A DNA stretch of 64,000 bases from Wuchereria bancrofti (Eukaryota > Nematoda > Chromadorea > Rhabditida > Onchocercidae): contig SSBO01000012.1 of NCBI GenBank assembly GCA_005281725.1, positions 9,213,099-9,277,098 on the forward strand, given 5' to 3'. Under the pieces are notes generated by a model that did no database searches, was not told the DNA's origin, and was given only the letters and a program-made list of their open reading frames with translations. Position 1 is the stretch's first letter, and every line of letters starts with the position of its first letter. A program made the translations under genes and the position numbers. This document shows, one piece after another, positions 10,401 through 20,780 of the stretch.

Positions 10401-13400
10401 ATGAATACGGTAAGTACTAATTTTATTTCATTTTTTTTGAAATGTTGGTATTTTAAAGAGTTGGAATTGTAAATTGTTCATAATTAAGTAGCGATGTTTA
10501 AAGAAAGAATGAAACAATTAAATGATAGATATTTTTTTTTAAATGATTATTTGAAATGTGACAAAATGTAATTCAAATTTTTTGCATTCATAACTTGATC
10601 AAAATTTTATTTGTTCAAAGTTAATCATATTTTCAATTTTGTTGATCACATTTATGATCCGTTTTTTTCTTTCCTTTTTATACTGAAATTTGAAAAGTTT
10701 AAAATTTTAAATTTGAGAAATTTTTCAAAACAAAAACAGAATGATTATTAATTACAAAATTATTTCCACATCATCATTCTACATTTTTGCATTTCCACTT
10801 GAAGCAATCGTATTTTTCAGCTACAATTACTGGAAGTTTTATTAATTGGAACGCTAATAGATCCAGTTTGTAGCTGTTTTGGTGGTGGTTCATGCTGTTG
10901 TCCACCAGCAAAACCATCTTGTGGTTGTGCTAGTACCTGTGGTGGTGGTGGTGGTGGAGGGTAAGCTTTTTTCTTTTTTCTCTTTTCTCTATACTCATTT
11001 ATAACTTTATTTACAGTTACATATTATTAAGTTCAATTATGAAATATTATTAGTTAAATAAATTGTTACTGTTATTGTTACTTTTTTTTCGCTCTTTTCA
11101 TTCTTTAATTAACTGTTATATCTTTTTTTTTTTTCATAAAATATAAGAGATAAGAAAGAATGAATAAATGAAAATTAAAGAATTAGAATAATTAATTATA
11201 TTAAAAGGTTAGAGTAATTAATTGTATCAAAGAAAAAATTTTTAGTTATAGTATAAGGGATAAATTTTATAACAAATTATTAATTTTTAACTTTAATAAT
11301 GAGAAATTTTTAAGAATATGTAAAATTAACAGTGTAAAAACAAAAATAATTTTAATACAGCAAACAAATCAAATAATTGCACCAAATTTTTGCAGTATTA
11401 AAATGTATGGAAAGGCAAACATGCATTAATATATCTATCTAAATTTATGTAAAAAAAAGAACAATTAACTTTTGAAAATTGCAGAACAGAAAAAAGATTA
11501 TTTTAGATTTTTGTTTCATTAAGAAAGTCTCGCTTTAATAATTAATCATTTAAATGGACTTGAGCGTATTATATTATCATATTTAACAAAATGAAATTTC
11601 ATTTCAATTTAAAATAAAAAAAATAATACTTTTCCAGAATTAAAATTTATATATATTTCAATGTTATGAAGGAAGTTAAATTAAAATGCTAAAATTTTGT
11701 TGCATTTTATATTTTTGCTGGAAGAATTACTTTGATCTTTTAACATGAAGAGACGATTTACTTGGTTTATTTAATTTTGTTTTTGAATTTTTTGAAATCC
11801 TAACATGTTGTCTCTTTTTCTCAGATATGCAACGCCACCAAAAGGATATGCAGCACCTCCTCCACCTCCTTCCTATGCGGTACCTCCACCACCACCACCA
11901 CCACCACCACCTCCTTCCTATGCGGCACCACCNAATCATATTTTCAATTTTGTTGATCACATTTATGATCCGTTTTTTTCTTTCCTTTTTATACTGAAAT
12001 TTGAAAAGTTTAAAATTTTAAATTTGAGAAATTTTTCAAAACAAAAACAGAATGATTATTAATTACAAAATTATTTCCACATCATCATTCTACATTTTTG
12101 CATTTCCACTTGAAGCAATCGTATTTTTCAGCTACAATTACTGGAAGTTTTATTAATTGGAACGCTAATAGATCCAGTTTGTAGCTGTTTTGGTGGTGGT
12201 TCATGCTGTTGTCCACCAGCAAAACCATCTTGTGGTTGTGCTAGTACCTGTGGTGGTGGTGGTGGTGGAGGGTAAGCTTTTTTCTTTTTTCTCTTTTCTC
12301 TATACTCATTTATAACTTTATTTACAGTTACATATTATTAAGTTCAATTATGAAATATTATTAGTTAAATAAATTGTTACTGTTATTGTTACTTTTTTTT
12401 CGCTCTTTTCATTCTTTAATTAACTGTTATATCTTTTTTTTTTTTCATAAAATATAAGAGATAAGAAAGAATGAATAAATGAAAATTAAAGAATTAGAAT
12501 AATTAATTATATTAAAAGGTTAGAGTAATTAATTGTATCAAAGAAAAAATTTTTAGTTATAGTATAAGGGATAAATTTTATAACAAATTATTAATTTTTA
12601 ACTTTAATAATGAGAAATTTTTAAGAATATGTAAAATTAACAGTGTAAAAACAAAAATAATTTTAATACAGCAAACAAATCAAATAATTGCACCAAATTT
12701 TTGCAGTATTAAAATGTATGGAAAGGCAAACATGCATTAATATATCTATCTAAATTTATGTAAAAAAAAGAACAATTAACTTTTGAAAATTGCAGAACAG
12801 AAAAAAGATTATTTTAGATTTTTGTTTCATTAAGAAAGTCTCGCTTTAATAATTAATCATTTAAATGGACTTGAGCGTATTATATTATCATATTTAACAA
12901 AATGAAATTTCATTTCAATTTAAAATAAAAAAAATAATACTTTTCCAGAATTAAAATTTATATATATTTCAATGTTATGAAGGAAGTTAAATTAAAATGC
13001 TAAAATTTTGTTGCATTTTATATTTTTGCTGGAAGAATTACTTTGATCTTTTAACATGAAGAGACGATTTACTTGGTTTATTTAATTTTGTTTTTGAATT
13101 TTTTGAAATCCTAACATGTTGTCTCTTTTTCTCAGATATGCAACGCCACCAAAAGGATATGCAGCACCTCCTCCACCTCCTTCCTATGCGGTACCTCCAC
13201 CACCACCACCACCACCACCACCTCCTTCCTATGCGGCACCACCACCACCTCCTTCCTATGCGGCACCACCTTCCTATGCTGCGCAACCTCCACCTCCTTC
13301 CTATGGGGCAGCACCTGCGCCGTATGCAGCACAACCTGCTTATGGAGCACCATCTTACGGAGCTGCACCATCATCATACAGTGGAGGAGGAGATGCTTAC

Positions 13401-13826
13401 GGAGGAGGAGGAAGAGCAATCTATGATGGAGGAGCTGGTTACGGAAGCAGCGGTGCTTCACAATACGGCGGAGGTGGAGCAGCAGGCGGAATATACGGAG
13501 CGGCTGCACCTGAATTACCACCACCACCGCCACCTGCCCAACAAGTCAATCAGCAACCGTTTCAGGAGCAGTCATCAGCACTGACTGCGGAAGCTCCTCC
13601 CATGGCTGCACCTGCTCCAGCACCTTCATATCAGGAGCAATCACAACCGCTACCAGCTCCAGCTCCCGGACCTTCAGCATTTGCGGAACAAGGTGGCGGG
13701 GGAGCTCTTGCACAAACATATCAAGAAGCCGGCAGTGATACAGCGGTAGCTGGTAGCCAGGCCAGCAGTGGTTATCGTGATCGATTGAAATTTGCGAAAG
13801 TCTTCAAGCAACGATTGGCGAGTTAG
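10401..13826 (+). CDS. Secreted Cys-rich, Pro/Tyr/Gly-rich low-complexity protein (structural, cuticle- or eggshell-like)
   Basis: Three exons: 10401-10409 (ATG AAT ACG, donor GTAAGT), 10821-10960 (acceptor TTTTTCAG, donor GTAAGC) and 13136-13826 (acceptor TTTCTCAG, stop TAG 13824-13826). Phases are 0 and 2; the product is 279 residues. The N-terminus (MNTLQLLEVLLIGTLIDPV) resembles a signal peptide. It is followed by a short Cys-rich segment at about residues 20-43 (CFGGGSCCCPPAKPSCGC), a Gly run, then repeats of the type PSYAAPPPP (about 53-105), a Gly/Tyr/Ser-rich stretch (YGGGG, SSYSGGG), a Pro/Gln/Ala-rich part and a basic end (DRLKFAKVFKQRLAS). Such composition is typical of extracellular structural proteins in nematodes. 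The Cys/Gly start recalls ground-like (GRL) proteins, but no C-terminal ground-like domain is visible. Exon 2 and the first 108 bases of exon 3 occur twice (12132-12271 and 11825-11932) because of an assembly duplication; a real transcript should contain each once. Confidence 0.8.
10623..13243. repeat. Tandem identical duplication around a single N (false duplication): 10623-11932 and 11934-13243
   Basis: The stretch 10623-11932 recurs at 11934-13243 (offset 1311) with one N at 11933 between. No differences were seen where I compared them. The left copy stops inside a CCACCACC run in exon 3, a place where an assembler would stall. It carries exon 2 of the secreted-protein gene and the start of exon 3. 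Best read as two overlapping contig ends that were not merged. Confidence 0.85.
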
Positions 13827-15163
13827 GCTCTATAAAACATTAATTTCTTATCTTTTCTCTTCACCTGTGCCTTTTTATACTAATTCAAGGAGTGATTAGA
13901 GAATTTTTTTTGTTTCCTTATTTTTCCTTTTTATTTTTTATTTGTACAAATCCTAGTATTATCAATTTTATATTATCTCACTTTTCTTAATTTGAAATTT
14001 TATCAAAAAAAAAATGTATTCTTGGTATTATATGTATCCAACCACTTTATCATTTAATTTTATCAATTTCTTCTCTATCATCTGTTACCATTATTATCTA
14101 TTTTGAATATTTATATATATCGACTTGTTTACAATGATTTTGTGCTGTTTGTATATGTCGTCAATAAGATTACTGGAAACATTGCTTGGAATTCTTACAT
14201 TTTACAGTTAATTCGACACACAATTTAAAATTAAAGGCTAAAATACTTGAATAGGAAATCAAAAAAAGAAAAAAAAACGACAAAAACAAAGGCATTCATC
14301 CTGTTTTACTACATAATTAACGTAATTGCATCTAAATAACTAGTCAACTTGTTTAAATCTCCTCGCAATCCTATCTTTTTTTTTTGACGGTTTCATAAAA
14401 TTTCAGATATCTATCTTCTATCTTTTCTCCTCCTTTTTTTTATTAAAATAGAATTTTATAGAATTTCAATGGTGCACTTGACAGGATATGTAATAGGAAG
14501 GTCGGAAAAAAGCAAATTTTAATGTATACTTTGCTAATTTCATCAAAATAGCAAGTGTTAATCTAAATTTATATTGTGGGAGGTCAGTTGTTTGAGGTGA
14601 TTTTTCCTTTTCTTTTTTTTTACATCTTCTAAACCAAAATGCAAATAAGCTGTTTTTTTAATATTCTTGCAATTATGTATTTCAACAATGTTATCTAGTA
14701 TAAGTGCAAAAATAGAATTTAATTGAGACAGCACTTAAAAAATCCAAGTATGATAGACAATTGGAAGAGAGATCACTTTAAAAAAACTGGTAAATTTCAT
14801 ACTTCAGCTAATTTGAAAATCTGAACACATCTAAAATTAACATTAAATCTGAGATAATGTTGAAAAAAATACCTTTGAAATTTTATAATTCATTTAATAA
14901 TTTAATCATCTAATATTATTATCAATTTCTAGCTATGAACCTAAAAAATTTAATAATTTTTAAATTTATCGTTTGTTTAAAAAAAAATCCCGAAAGAAGT
15001 ATTACTGATAATAATAATAATAATATCAATATAATAATTATTAATTAGTAGTAATAGTACTTTCATTAATGGTACTACTACAACTACTACTATCATTATT
15101 ACTATTAGAATGCTTTTAACTAATTGAAAATTTTATTTCTTTTTTTACAACAACATTAACAAA

Positions 15164-15259
15164 GCCGCCGAATGCTTCTCCTTTTTAGAACAATGCGATA
15201 TACCAAATACTTTTGCTTTAGCCGCATTATTGAAGCACGAAAGAATTACATTTGGTTGA
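15164..15259 (+). other. Candidate coding fragment ending in a stop, beside a 10-bp inverted repeat
   Basis: From GCC at 15164 a frame runs 31 codons to TGA at 15257-15259, reading AAECFSFLEQCDIPNTFALA and then ALLKHERITFG. GC-ending codons are unusual for this neighbourhood. The frame is open a little further upstream, but there is no good polypyrimidine acceptor, only CAAAG. The stop overlaps an inverted repeat, ATTTGGTTGA (15250-15259) and TCAACCAAAT (15270-15279), loop 10 bases. It could be a terminal exon, a remnant, or chance. Confidence 0.2.
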
Positions 15260-16060
15260 CTGAATAAAATCAACCAAATATAATTTCATTGATGGAATAA
15301 ACGAAAGAAGAAAAACTGGAATTTTTTGAATTATCATTGATGAAATCAAAATATGTCGCTCATTTCTTGCAAGTTAACAACATCGTTTAACAATAGCTCA
15401 CATATCTTTTATTATTGCCTGAAGGGGTTTAAATTTGATAGAAAATTAACATATGTGATGGTCAGTTTTTTGCAGAATTTAATTTGGTTAATGACGTATT
15501 CCACCTTCTTCTCTCCTCTTTTTTTTCTCCTTTTTGCTTTTTTGAAAAAGAAATAATTATATATCGTTCATTCATCCTTTCATTTGCTTTTCTTTCTCTT
15601 TCTGTCGCTTTTCTTTTTTTCTGATAAAAATTTCGTCGTCAATTATTGTCAGTTTAAAAATTGAAAAATGAATGAAAGTTCTAGTGCACTTTATAACAAT
15701 ACATATATGAAGAAAAAAAAAGGAAGACGATAAACTAAAGAGAAATGTGAACTGATCATAATTACAGCAGTAAAAAGTAACATTAATTCATTGTTAGATT
15801 TTGTTACAAATTAACAACTTATACAACATTTATGTTTTATAGAATATTTGCGCTTCAACATGTGAACTATTTCCATTAATTATTTTACAAAAATTTGTAT
15901 TCGCTTTTTTATTCTTACTTATTTTGATTTTGTTTAATTTCCTTTTTCGCTTGTTTAACTGTTCATCATTCATAGTAATTCGTTTGGTTATAACCAAACA
16001 GATATACTTCAAAATTGAAGTTTTAAAATCCATATTAACGCAAATATTGATATTAGTAGC

Positions 16061-16160
16061 AACAGCAATTATGTCATCAACAACAATAGCAACAACAGTA
16101 ACACAAAAACAACAATAAGAACAACAACGACAACAATAAAACAATAGCAGCGACAACAAA
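16061..16160. repeat. Degenerate CAA/ACA triplet tract
   Basis: About 100 bases of imperfect CAA/ACA/AAC triplets. It gives poly-Gln or poly-Thr frames on the plus strand and Cys/Val-rich frames on the minus strand, none with other support. Confidence 0.75.
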
Positions 16161-17239
16161 ATAACGTTAAAATCAAATTTATTATACGAAGCAATTTTCA
16201 AATTGGCACATCATTATTCATACGTTGTAAACATTTCTTTGTTCATAGATACCATCGATAAAGCAGATCCTTACATTGTTATCCGATAGATATTCTTAAA
16301 CAAGTTTTTTTTTCTTTTTTTTGTTCATACTTTGAATTTAAAAAAAAGAAAAAAAAAATGGAAAAGAAAACGAAAAAAAAATTCTCTTTTTTGTTTTTTC
16401 TTTGTCAACAATGGGAACATCTTTGAATAATATATGACACGTTGTGAACCGTATAAGATGCGAATTCTTTCTCATTTTAATAAAATTAATTGAAAGTTGT
16501 ATGATCTGTTGCTATACAATCTTTAAGTCATAAATAAGAAAAGGATGGAAATAGAAACAAAAAAGTATTTTGAATTGAGTAAGAGTAAAAAAGGATGAAA
16601 TCATTTTTACATTTTGTAAGAAAATTTGAAAATATGAGGAAAATGAAATAGAACAAGCAATTAACTGAAGAATAAATGAAATGCTTTTTTTTCTTTTTTC
16701 ATTTTGCTGTATAAATTTAAAAAATTATTAACTTTATGAAGTTACATTTTATTCTGCTCAAGGAAAAAAGTAATATATGAGAGGATTAATTCAAATATTA
16801 ATGAATATGAATTAATAATATTTGAATGAACCTTAATTCATATTCATTACTCAATTGATCATCAATTGGACAATTATTTTCTGATATATTTCATTCCTAA
16901 ATTTAATTTTTTCTATTCATAAAATAAGCATTTTTTTCTTAGCATAAAACATGACATGTCGAGAAAACTGAGATAGATTTATTTTTATATTAAATCCATA
17001 AAATAGAAGTTTGTAGACTAAAGATTGTCTAATTTGAACATAAATTTATTTCTTAGATATAAAACTATTTCAATTTCATATCTAAAATGAGAAACCATTT
17101 CTCCGAAATTCATCTTCCAATTGTAGCTAAGCTTGTTATAATTTGCAAACAACAAATATTTGCATTGCTTAATGTGTTGTGAATTACTCCCAATTATATT
17201 GTTACCATCTTTCAATCTGACAATCAAATTTAGATTCCA

Positions 17240-17600
17240 TTGTTAAAAGGTTGTAAGCTGTTTGTTCGATGAACTTTATTGTAATTCAAATCTCCTTGTG
17301 ACTGGAAATATCGTAGAGGTCTTCCAATCTGACGCAATGTTATCAACCAATCCCCACTATATCATGGGTAAAGGTCAAGGTCATCTGTGAATGACAGCTC
17401 CTTTCAATTTCTTAGGTATTGCAAGCTGCGCCTCAGTTATCTCAGCATGCATTCATCAATTCACTTGCAGCAAGCCGTGATGCAATGAAACAGTGACAAT
17501 AACAGTGACAAAGCGAAAGTACGACAATTTAGCGGAATATTGGTATAATCCTATTACTGTATAAGTGCGATACTGTAGGATATCGTAAGGTTATTAGCCA
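17240..17600. other. Higher-complexity island with coding-like frames on both strands
   Basis: This stretch stands out by its GC content and lack of homopolymers. On the plus strand, a frame after TAA reads CLFDELYCNSNLLVTGNIVE and on to STNPHYIMG. It then meets a donor GGTAAAGG (GT at 17369) and a 40-50 base intron-like stretch ending TTTCTTAG, followed by GIASCASVISACIHQFTCSK and a stop. On the minus strand, a frame reads GDWLITLRQIGRPLRYFQSQ and on to LQPFNNGI before its stop. Both cannot be right, and neither has a start codon nearby. It may be exons of an unrecognised gene, a remnant, or a conserved control region. Confidence 0.25.
17372..17383 (+). promoter_or_regulatory. Nuclear-receptor-type element AGGTCAAGGTCA
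   Basis: Two AGGTCA half-sites lie head to tail without spacer. The right part, TCAAGGTCA, matches the extended half-site bound by monomeric orphan nuclear receptors of the NR5A/FTZ-F1 (nematode NHR-25) and ERR type. It sits in the compositional island at 17240-17600. A match this long in AT-rich DNA is notable, but it could be coincidence, and there is no gene nearby to assign it to. Confidence 0.3.
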
Positions 17601-18359
17601 GCGTTTGAAATTATGATAACAGCAGGAATGCATACTACTACAAACTTATCTGTCATTGAAAATGATAATTTGAAAGATTTTCTAGAGTACCAATAATTTA
17701 CTTATTAGTGATTCACATCAAAGTATGCGTTTGCAGATTAATTCTCTCCTAGTTTATTTTTTTCAAAGTTTCGCTTTATTTTCATTTAAGATAACTTTCT
17801 TTTAGAAGTTTTAAAAAAAGAAAAAGAACATACATAAAACAAAAATTAATCTTTAACTAATTCCTAATGTCTTTCGCACAAAGATCTGATGTAAGCAAAT
17901 ATTATCAAATAAATCTTCAAAATTCAAAAAGCAAAGACGAAAAGGTAGTTGATATGCTTCCATACCATAGCTTTTTGTTATTTTTAGACTTCATTAACAC
18001 GGTATCATCGGTTAATTTTGAAGAAATTTTACGGAAAAAAATTAATTTTTTGGAATTGAAGAAACTTTACGAATTATTTAAAGTGTCAATTAATAAAATA
18101 TAAAAACATCACAGCTACAGTTAAATTAAAATCAAAGTGCTAATGACGGTGTTTCAAAAAATGCATGATTTGAAGATGTAAACTGCATTCACACATTACG
18201 ACAGATGTCTCAGGCATCCTGAAATATGAAATATTTTTTACCCTTTTTTTCGTTCCTCGTATTTCTGAATCGAATGCATTGATCTGTAAAATTACCAATA
18301 GAAAAGGTTCGACCAGAACAAGTAGAAGTGCAAAAATTTTCAAGAATATTTAAACTAAA

Positions 18360-18480
18360 TTGAACTGCAAAAATTTCAGAGGTACATGGACGTTAAATCG
18401 CAACAAATTAAATTGTAAAAATTTCAAAAATGTTTTAGCGCCAAACCAAAACAAATTAAACTGCAAAAAATTTTTCAAGA
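18360..18480 (+). repeat. Three 48-bp tandem units in an open frame (NCKNF motif)
   Basis: The motif AAYTGYAAAAAwTTy recurs at 18363, 18411 and 18459, exactly 48 bases (16 codons) apart. The frame stays open from 18360 to 18602 and reads NCKNF, NCKNF, NCKKF at these points. Two of the differences between units (AAC/AAT, TGC/TGT) are synonymous. There is no ATG; the frame begins with TTG after a TAA. It may be a short diverged tandem repeat rather than a gene. Confidence 0.35.
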
Positions 18481-19321
18481 AACCAATTCTAACACCGCGA
18501 TTTCAAAATATGACATATGAAATTTATATTGCAACCATTTATCGTACATGCAACAAACATTTCATAAAAGATAAGTTTCAAACATTGTACTCAATCGATT
18601 AAGAAATAGCGGATAATTTCATGAAAGTAAGTTTATTAAGGATTCTCTAGAATTGTTGTAAATCTTTCGTTCTGTCTGATACGAATTTCCTATTTCTCTT
18701 TGTTGCTAAATAATTAGCATATTTTTCCTTGCATTTAATTTTATGATTCCACATTTCTTCCTTTCAACAAAAATTTAAAAATACAAAAATTACTGTTGTA
18801 AGTTCCAAAACAATTTATTATGAATAGGTAAGATTTTTTTTTTGTTATGAAATTTCGCAGTTTGTTTTGTCATAAAAAAAGTGTGACTTTTAGAGCAATA
18901 AAATGGGGAATAGTAACACTGAAAATAAAATCTAAAATACATGATTTTAATTTAATTCACATTTCAATAACTTTACAATTTAACTAAAAAATTTTAGATT
19001 GTTTAGACTTTCATATATAATTTTACATTAAAAATTATTCCATTTATTTTTCCTTTGTTTTCTTATCCATTCATTTCATTTGAAAACTTTATATGATTTC
19101 CGTTTCCTGTTCATCTGCAAAATATACATCACTTCGTAATCTATCCAAATTACAAATAAAATGATACAACATTTGAGTTCTAACATCACATCGAAATATA
19201 TCAAAATCTAAAACAAAAAACAAATCAAACAATGTTTCACTGGTCATCATCTCGTGTCATAAATAGACTACCTACTACGTCATTTATTATGTGTCAACAA
19301 TTTTGTTTCATTTCGAAATGT

Positions 19322-19405
19322 GTGGTCTAAAATGTGCGGCAATTCCTCATAATGCATCTAACCGAACATTAGACCACCCACGATGCTTTTGATATTTTAT
19401 CATCG
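19322..19405 (+). other. Possible structured element: 9-bp inverted repeat followed by a second small stem
   Basis: GTGGTCTAA (19322-19330) can pair with TTAGACCAC (19369-19377) across a 38-base loop. A shorter stem follows, CGATG (19381-19385) with CATCG (19401-19405). The surrounding 19230-19440 is less AT-biased than its flanks. It does not match any RNA family I recognise. Confidence 0.2.
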
Positions 19406-20737
19406 CGGGATTTCAAAAAATTATGAAGATTTTTGGTTGGTTGTGAGACTCTTTGCATATATATTTCATACTCACATACACATACACACACTGACATTCA
19501 GTCATATATCCGTACACATATATCACATACTTTAATGTTAAAGGAGAAGAAGACATTGGATGAGTGTTCCCACCAATTGTTGGGCAACATCAAGAGAATT
19601 TTAAATGTTAGCAACTAGTGCTTTAAAAAAATAGCATTATTGATTGATAGTTTATTTTAAAAGGGAATTTTTTCTTCTAATTAAAGAAAAATTATATGGC
19701 CTAATAATGATAAGATTAATTTAATCGGAGATTTTCAAATTTTTTTCTTTGCAAAAAAGTGATTAAAAATAAAAGTATATTTTGCATGTTTTTTCCTTTG
19801 TTCTTTTGTTTTTTGTTTTTTTTTTTAAAGTTTTTGATTTAATGTTTATCTTTTTTTTCTCCCTGTCTCTCTTTTTTTTAAACTATTTTTATCATTTGTT
19901 TTTTTTATAGATTGGATTGAAATTTTTGCTCCTTGTTTTTCAGGGAATTATGCTATAATGTTTCATTTTTTGATTCTTTTAATGTTTAATTATTGCAACA
20001 AAATGATTGCTTTAAGAATTTTTCTTCTAACAGATTTGATGTGATGAGATGAGATGGATCGACTAATGGATGTTTTTAGATAATCGAAAAGATGAAGAAA
20101 CAGCGCACCTGTTTGAGCATGAGTGATTAGAAGAAATGAATGAAATGACGAGGTCATATGCAAAAAATTTTCAGATTAGAGAAAAAAATACAAGAATGTC
20201 TTAATTTATCCTTAAAAATACGAAATATCACAATTTACATTTGAAAATAACGAAATATTTTACTTTATCTTAGAAAAGATAATAAGGATAAATTATTTCA
20301 TTTGATACGTCACAATTTTTCCATATTTTATTTGTTTAAATGAAAAAGATAGAAAATAGGCAATTCCAAGTTTTGCTTTAGAAATCTTTGTTTGATCATT
20401 TTTCATTTAAAAGTTCACTTGTTAATAGATTGTAATAATCAAAAGTATTAAATCAAATTTATCAAATAAATCTTCAATCAGTTGTTAAAGATAAATTTAA
20501 AGATAAAATTAAAATTTTCTCAACTGTTATGAAAGTATTTTCTAAGCAGTTAGCACATAAAAGATAAATTGAGATATTCTGTGTTTGCAAAGGTTAAATG
20601 ATATGTCATATTTTCATCCATCTCATTTTTAAATGATTAATCTCAATCTTACCGAATAAATTTTAATTTCCTCAATCGTTACGGAAGTATTGCAAACAGC
20701 CTGTATGTAATTTATCTCTCTTATGTCTCATTAACAC

Positions 20738-20780
20738 AGAGAAGGAGAGGAAGAAAGAGAGAGAGAGAAGAGAAGGGAAA
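20738..20780. repeat. GA-rich simple sequence
   Basis: Imperfect (GA)n with AAG and GGA interruptions. It gives a poly-Ser/Leu frame on the minus strand that is not a gene. Confidence 0.75.

Noticed and set aside
18306..18314. GGTTCGACC, resembling a tRNA B box
   Set aside because: No matching A box, acceptor stem or cloverleaf could be drawn around it.
18140..18343. Minus-strand frame with a signal-peptide-like start
   Set aside because: The start is TTG rather than ATG, the hydrophobic part covers an intron-like TTTTACAG, and no partner exon or family match was recognised. Not safe to call.
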